Source: Flavonifractor sp. AGMB03687 (GTDB lineage: Bacteria; Bacillota; Clostridia; Oscillospirales; Oscillospiraceae). Taken from it: a stretch of 64,000 nucleotides of DNA. The stretch lies in NCBI RefSeq assembly GCF_017811815.1, contig NZ_JADKZI010000007.1, forward strand, positions 98,471 to 162,470. Reading direction: 5' to 3'. The stretch's first letter is position 1; each line of letters begins with the position of its first letter. Positions 60,643 through 64,000 of the stretch are shown piece after piece. The notes beneath the pieces were generated by a model that was not told where the DNA came from, did no database searches, and saw only the letters and a list, made by a program, of their open reading frames with translations. The translations under genes and the position numbers were made by a program.

Positions 60643-61884
60643 ATGCTGGTAACTATAAAAAGAAATGAAGTGAAATCTTTGAGTAAGCATAATCCATACA
60701 ATCCTATTCCTCAAGAACTCAGAAAACAAGTTGAGCTAACTCAAAGGCTCACCAAACATATACCTCCTATTCTTGAGACGCAGGAACGCATCAAAGCCAT
60801 GGTGATGCCTCTGGAGCGGTTATCCGCAATTAACAGCCAAATCATGAATTGCCAGATTCCGGCTCACAGCGTGCTGAACCCCACAGTAATAGCTGCAGCC
60901 GAGATGGCTCGTCAGCCGGAAGGAACACTGACTGCTGCACTCGATGCTACTCAGAATCCAACAGTTATGGCAGCCACAGAAGTAGCCACAAGATTTGCCG
61001 AGCCGATGGGTTTGGCAGCACTTCAAATGTCCAACTTACAGTTAGACACAGCGGCACTCCAGTTCGCCAATAACATCGAAAGAGTTCAGCCCCCCAACTA
61101 TATGACAAATATCCAAGGTGTGCTGGATGCCTATTCTTCCGCCCTTGCCACTGTTCAATCTCCCTTCTTGGATTGGTTGCAGACGGTGGACATCTCCCCG
61201 CTGACCCGCATTTGGGAACGCTGGGACACAGAACGTCGGCTGGAGGAGGAGCGATACAGGGAGCTTCAAAAACTGCACCTGCAGGTCATGTATCAGGCCA
61301 GATGGTTCCCATACGCCTCTACCCTGGCGGGTGATATGCTGTTTGACGAGATAAACGAAATCATCGCTTCCAGTAAAATAGGTGCAACTGTAAGCAAGCG
61401 ATGTGAAAAACGGATAGATACGGCCATCCTATCCCACTACACCAAGGCCGAAATCAAGCGTATCAAGAAGAAATGGAACGATTCGGAGATCGAACCTTAT
61501 TTCAAAAAGGCACTTGGCCAGACTCTTGATGCTTATCTCCGAAAGGAGTATGCCTTAGTGATACCCTTTCTGGCTACCATGTGGGAGGGGATTATCAAGT
61601 CCAAGGTAGGAAAAAACGAGAAGAAATTCAAAGAAAAATGTAAGGATTTAGTGGATGAAAACGGCTATGATGAGGTGTTCAGTGACTTCTTTAATAATCT
61701 GATTTTTGGCCAATGCTACAGTGTTAATGATGTCGTGGATGGTATTCCCAACAGAAACGGAGTGGCCCATAGCTGGTACATCAAGTACCCTTCGCAGAAA
61801 GCGGCTCTCAATGCCATTCTATTGACGGATTTTGTACTGAGCCTGAAGCCCAAAAATGAAGCGGAGGACATCGAAAAAGAATAG
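60643..61884 (+). CDS. HEPN-like candidate defence protein
   Basis: About 413 residues (start uncertain: GTG 60637, ATG 60643 or TTG 60679, none with a strong ribosome site). The N-terminal 150 residues are helical with an internal duplication of an NPTVxAAxExA segment. The C-terminal region has an R-x4-H motif in NRNGVAHSW followed by a helix (ALNAILLTDFVLSL), the layout of HEPN ribonuclease domains common in abortive-infection proteins. It stands alone next to the restriction genes. RNase activity is a hypothesis. Confidence 0.55.
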   Translation: MLVTIKRNEVKSLSKHNPYNPIPQELRKQVELTQRLTKHIPPILETQERIKAMVMPLERLSAINSQIMNCQIPAHSVLNPTVIAAAEMARQPEGTLTAALDATQNPTVMAATEVATRFAEPMGLAALQMSNLQLDTAALQFANNIERVQPPNYMTNIQGVLDAYSSALATVQSPFLDWLQTVDISPLTRIWERWDTERRLEEERYRELQKLHLQVMYQARWFPYASTLAGDMLFDEINEIIASSKIGATVSKRCEKRIDTAILSHYTKAEIKRIKKKWNDSEIEPYFKKALGQTLDAYLRKEYALVIPFLATMWEGIIKSKVGKNEKKFKEKCKDLVDENGYDEVFSDFFNNLIFGQCYSVNDVVDGIPNRNGVAHSWYIKYPSQKAALNAILLTDFVLSLKPKNEAEDIEKE

Positions 61885-61928
61885 CGGATATTTACTTCGC
61901 ATTCATTTTTGTCGGTGTCATTGCTTGT

Positions 61929-62306
61929 TCAATAGAGTGTCCACCAGTATTCGAACACTTTGCGATACTGGTTGCCCTTCTTTGGTAGAGTGTGATATTT
62001 ACGAACCTTGCGATTCGCCCTCCGCTTCAGATACTGCTGCCGACTGCTGGATTTCATGTACTTGATGTGAAGGCCGGAATGAAGCAGAGTCGTTTTCTCT
62101 TCATAATCTCCGATGATATACCCTATGTTTGGCGCATATCCGCTGTGTTGAATAAGAAACAGAAGTCGATCATCGTGTCTGACCCTTTGTATGCGCCGGT
62201 ATTGCCTGCCAGTCCGACGTCCACCCGAGGTCTGACACAGCCGCGCATCTTTTTCAGATACCTTCAGGATTTCGGTAATCCGATTGTTTAACTCTTGCTC
62301 TGTCAT
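61929..62306 (-). CDS. Conserved basic mobile-element protein
   Basis: A 125-residue Arg/Lys-rich protein. Its end (LKRRANRKVRKYHTLPKKGN, then YRKVFEYWWTLY) is a pattern found in small proteins of Clostridia plasmids and phages. No signal or membrane segment. It is the third of three leftward genes that overlap each other. Function unknown, possibly nucleic-acid binding. Confidence 0.6.
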   Translation of the reverse strand: MTEQELNNRITEILKVSEKDARLCQTSGGRRTGRQYRRIQRVRHDDRLLFLIQHSGYAPNIGYIIGDYEEKTTLLHSGLHIKYMKSSSRQQYLKRRANRKVRKYHTLPKKGNQYRKVFEYWWTLY

Positions 62307-62427
62307 AAGCCTTCCTGCTCTGTACAGTCCGGGAAATTGGGTTCACTCCATGCCAGGAGCCGCGCTTTTGGGCGTAAAATTCCCGCTGCGCCTTCTTGCT
62401 ACGCTTGTTCAGTGGTACGAACTGCAT
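62254..62427 (-). CDS. 57-residue basic protein in an overlapping frame
   Basis: A short gene overlapping both neighbours: ATG 62427, stop 62254-62256. The peptide carries SKKAQREFYAQKRGSWHGVN then PISRTVQSRKAYDRAR, a pattern of small Arg-rich proteins seen in Clostridia mobile elements (FY-x-x-x-RG-x-W-G-x-NP-x-x-R). A GAAGGAAG site lies 12 bases upstream. Translation is plausible but not certain. Confidence 0.5.
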   Translation of the reverse strand: MQFVPLNKRSKKAQREFYAQKRGSWHGVNPISRTVQSRKAYDRARVKQSDYRNPEGI

Positions 62428-62758
62428 CACAGTCTGTCACTTCCTTCTCATTATGCGATTTTCGGTTCCCCCGAATGGCATGGCAGGCATTCAGATAGTC
62501 TGTATAGCCGAGCAGCATCATTTTACCTGGTAATTCATTCAGTGCCGCAAGGAAACGCTCCTGATCCCGCTTTCGTACATGGCAGAAGATGACCCGGTAT
62601 GGAAAACCATCCCGCGCATATTCCTCTCGAAAATGGACCCGCACCTGGTGCTTGATAAAAAGCTGGTCAGCCAGATACGCATCTGTATCCATGTATGCGT
62701 AGTAGGCATTCAGCAGTGAGAACCGCTCAATATCCTGATAAAAGTCTGTTTGTTTCAA
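62399..62758 (-). CDS. Conserved hypothetical protein
   Basis: A 119-residue protein read from TTG 62758, because AGGAGG lies six bases upstream; the ATG at 62785 has none. Sequence KQTDFYQDIERFSLLNAYYA, then LADQLFIKHQVRVHF and LPGKMMLLGYTDYL. The make-up is that of small conserved genes in Clostridia elements. Start of a leftward operon, divergent from the XRE gene. Confidence 0.6.
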   Translation of the reverse strand: MKQTDFYQDIERFSLLNAYYAYMDTDAYLADQLFIKHQVRVHFREEYARDGFPYRVIFCHVRKRDQERFLAALNELPGKMMLLGYTDYLNACHAIRGNRKSHNEKEVTDCDAVRTTEQA

Positions 62759-62883
62759 CGAACGCCTCCTATATGACAATCTCATTACAAATGTTCAAAA
62801 TCGCTTGCCATTCCGAAATATATCGGGTATTCTGAAATACTCCGCTGCGGCGGAAATCATCCTGATGAATGGAGGCGATCCAT

Positions 62884-63222
62884 ATGTCCATGATTCAGTT
62901 TCCTGTGATCGATCCTGTGGCCACCGGAGCGAATATTTGCCGGCTCCGAAAGGATCGCGGCCTGACAGTCCGAGATCTCCAGCACTATTTCGGATTTGAG
63001 GAGCCGCAGGCCATCTACAAATGGCAGCGCGGGCAGAGTCTTCCCAGCGTAGATAATCTCTACGCACTGAGCGCTTTGTTCCAGGTGCCAATGAATGAAA
63101 TCATCATCCCCACTTCTCATATCGTCTCTTTCGAGCAGCAGGCAGCCGTCTGCTGCTCAGGTCATTTTATCGGAGAATTTCTTCAGGTGCAGTGGGCATG
63201 GCAGAACTTCAAAACCGCTTAG
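62884..63222 (+). CDS. XRE-family regulator
   Basis: A 112-residue Cro/CI-type protein with an HTH at about 13-65 (NICRLRKDRGLTVRDLQHYF, then QAIYKWQRGQSLPSVDNLYA). ATG 62884 follows GGAGGCGATC. Divergent from three small leftward genes, which it may regulate. Confidence 0.75.
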   Translation: MSMIQFPVIDPVATGANICRLRKDRGLTVRDLQHYFGFEEPQAIYKWQRGQSLPSVDNLYALSALFQVPMNEIIIPTSHIVSFEQQAAVCCSGHFIGEFLQVQWAWQNFKTA

Positions 63223-63585
63223 ACCCTTATCCGCCTGTCCATCCTCGGTCCTGCAGTGGCCCAACCAGGCCACTGCCCTGCCCCAGGTGAGCAAGCGACT
63301 TGAAAAAAGATTTTCACATCATTACTATGTGTACCAAGGGAGCGTAAGATTGAATTCTGCATTTAAGGGTAAACGTGTGGAAGAAATGGCGGCAATGCGC
63401 TGAACGCGGAGGGAAACGCCTGGCGTTCCTTTCATCATGAGTTATGAGCTCATTTCACATTCATGCAAATGCTGTCCGTAATCTGCCGGAGTTGCGCAGC
63501 CTCATAATTCATCTGCGCCTGAACCGATCATCACGACCTATCCATTCTGCCACGCCCACCACACCCGAAAGTGTGGTTCGGAAAG
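63223..63585. other. Intergenic region, possible gene remnant
   Basis: About 360 bases without a complete gene. A plus-strand frame ends at 63403 with ALPQVSKRLEKRFSHHYYVY and AFKGKRVEEMAAMR, which looks like the C terminus of a protein but has no credible start. Confidence 0.35.
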
Positions 63586-64000
63586 TTATGCAACTGCCGC
63601 CTTTTCAATGAAGTCGTTGAGGATCTCCTCGAAGCTGTCGTTGATATCAAAAGGAGCTTCGTAGGCCACCTCGGTATTGACCAGGCACTTATCCAAGGCC
63701 ATGGAGATCTCGTCTGCCTTCTTGCTCAGCGCCGTGGCCATGCCCCGGATCTTGTTCCGGTCGAAGTCGATGGTGGTGACCTGGGTAGCGTCACACCGAT
63801 AAGAAACCTGGTTGCCCTCACCATTGAAGCGGAATCCGGATCCGCCGCTGGCGATGGTCTTTTCGCTGTTGCGGAGCGTGGTCATATGCCGGAAAACTTC
63901 GGCCAGTTCCTGGCGCTGCCGGTTCAGGCCGACCTCGCTGTCCATATCCAGATCCAGTCCGCTCTTGGCCGCATGAATGGCTTTGCTCAGATTCTCCCGC
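63586..64000 (-). CDS. Conserved ICE-type hypothetical protein, cut by window edge
   Basis: A partial gene: the frame is open to base 64000 on the minus strand, so the true start lies outside. Visible text includes SKAIHAAKSGLDLDMDSEVG, FNGEGNQVSYRCDATQVTTI and a C terminus with APFDINDSFEEILNDFIEKA. It looks like a family of about 150 residues known from Clostridia mobile elements. Suggests the ICE continues to the right. Confidence 0.6.
   Translation of the reverse strand, partial: RENLSKAIHAAKSGLDLDMDSEVGLNRQRQELAEVFRHMTTLRNSEKTIASGGSGFRFNGEGNQVSYRCDATQVTTIDFDRNKIRGMATALSKKADEISMALDKCLVNTEVAYEAPFDINDSFEEILNDFIEKAAVA

Overview
The window reads as accessory DNA from a Gram-positive gut Clostridia genome, probably Oscillospiraceae-like. 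This is an inference from strong GGAGG ribosome sites, the SpoVG, PrgI and MobP-type gene families, SpaA-type surface proteins and moderately high GC. No housekeeping gene lies in the window, so the host cannot be named more closely.

Region 1 (1 to about 9832) is a compact integrated element whose layout resembles a phage satellite (PICI-like). It has a leftward tyrosine integrase and XRE repressor, a divergent excisionase-like gene, a winged-helix replication-type protein next to four iterons, a sigma-70-like factor, a small-terminase-like HTH protein, a lone tail tape-measure protein and a string of tiny genes. It ends in the 3' half of an initiator tRNA-fMet gene, with shared integrase arm-type repeats at both ends. 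The left attachment site should lie just outside the window.

Region 2 (about 10.0 to 47.5 kb) is an integrative conjugative element (ICE) body. Its left part carries hypothetical ICE genes, an IS110-family insertion with a probable bridge-RNA leader, four ArdA-like antirestriction proteins, an orphan adenine methylase, and DUF4314, DUF3849 and SpoVG proteins. A surface module follows: a membrane-anchored protein, a class D-type sortase interrupted by an amber stop just before its catalytic Arg, a CAP protein, and an 1862-residue thioester adhesin with about 15 SpaA/Cna-B repeats. The type IV secretion module comes next: pilin-like protein, VirB6/TrbL, PrgI, VirB4 and M23 peptidase, with a cytosine methyltransferase split over two overlapping reading frames inside it. 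Then come a structured oriT-like region, a relaxosome RHH protein, a MobP-family relaxase, a TOPRIM protein and a VirD4 coupling protein. A 37-bp palindrome of identical geometry marks both ends of this module.

Region 3 (47.6 to 64 kb) is cargo: an XRE regulator with a flanking inverted repeat, an exported lipoprotein nuclease, a complete type I restriction system (hsdM, hsdS with an extra C-terminal domain, hsdR), a DUF262/DUF1524/DUF4268 nuclease with a partner gene, an S-layer-domain relic, a HEPN-like candidate defence protein and several small conserved genes. One gene runs off the right edge. No ICE integrase is visible, so the ICE probably continues to the right.

Together the genes give conjugation, surface attachment and layered control of restriction: ArdA-like inhibitors and two orphan methylases protect entering DNA, while the type I and DUF262 systems defend the resident element.
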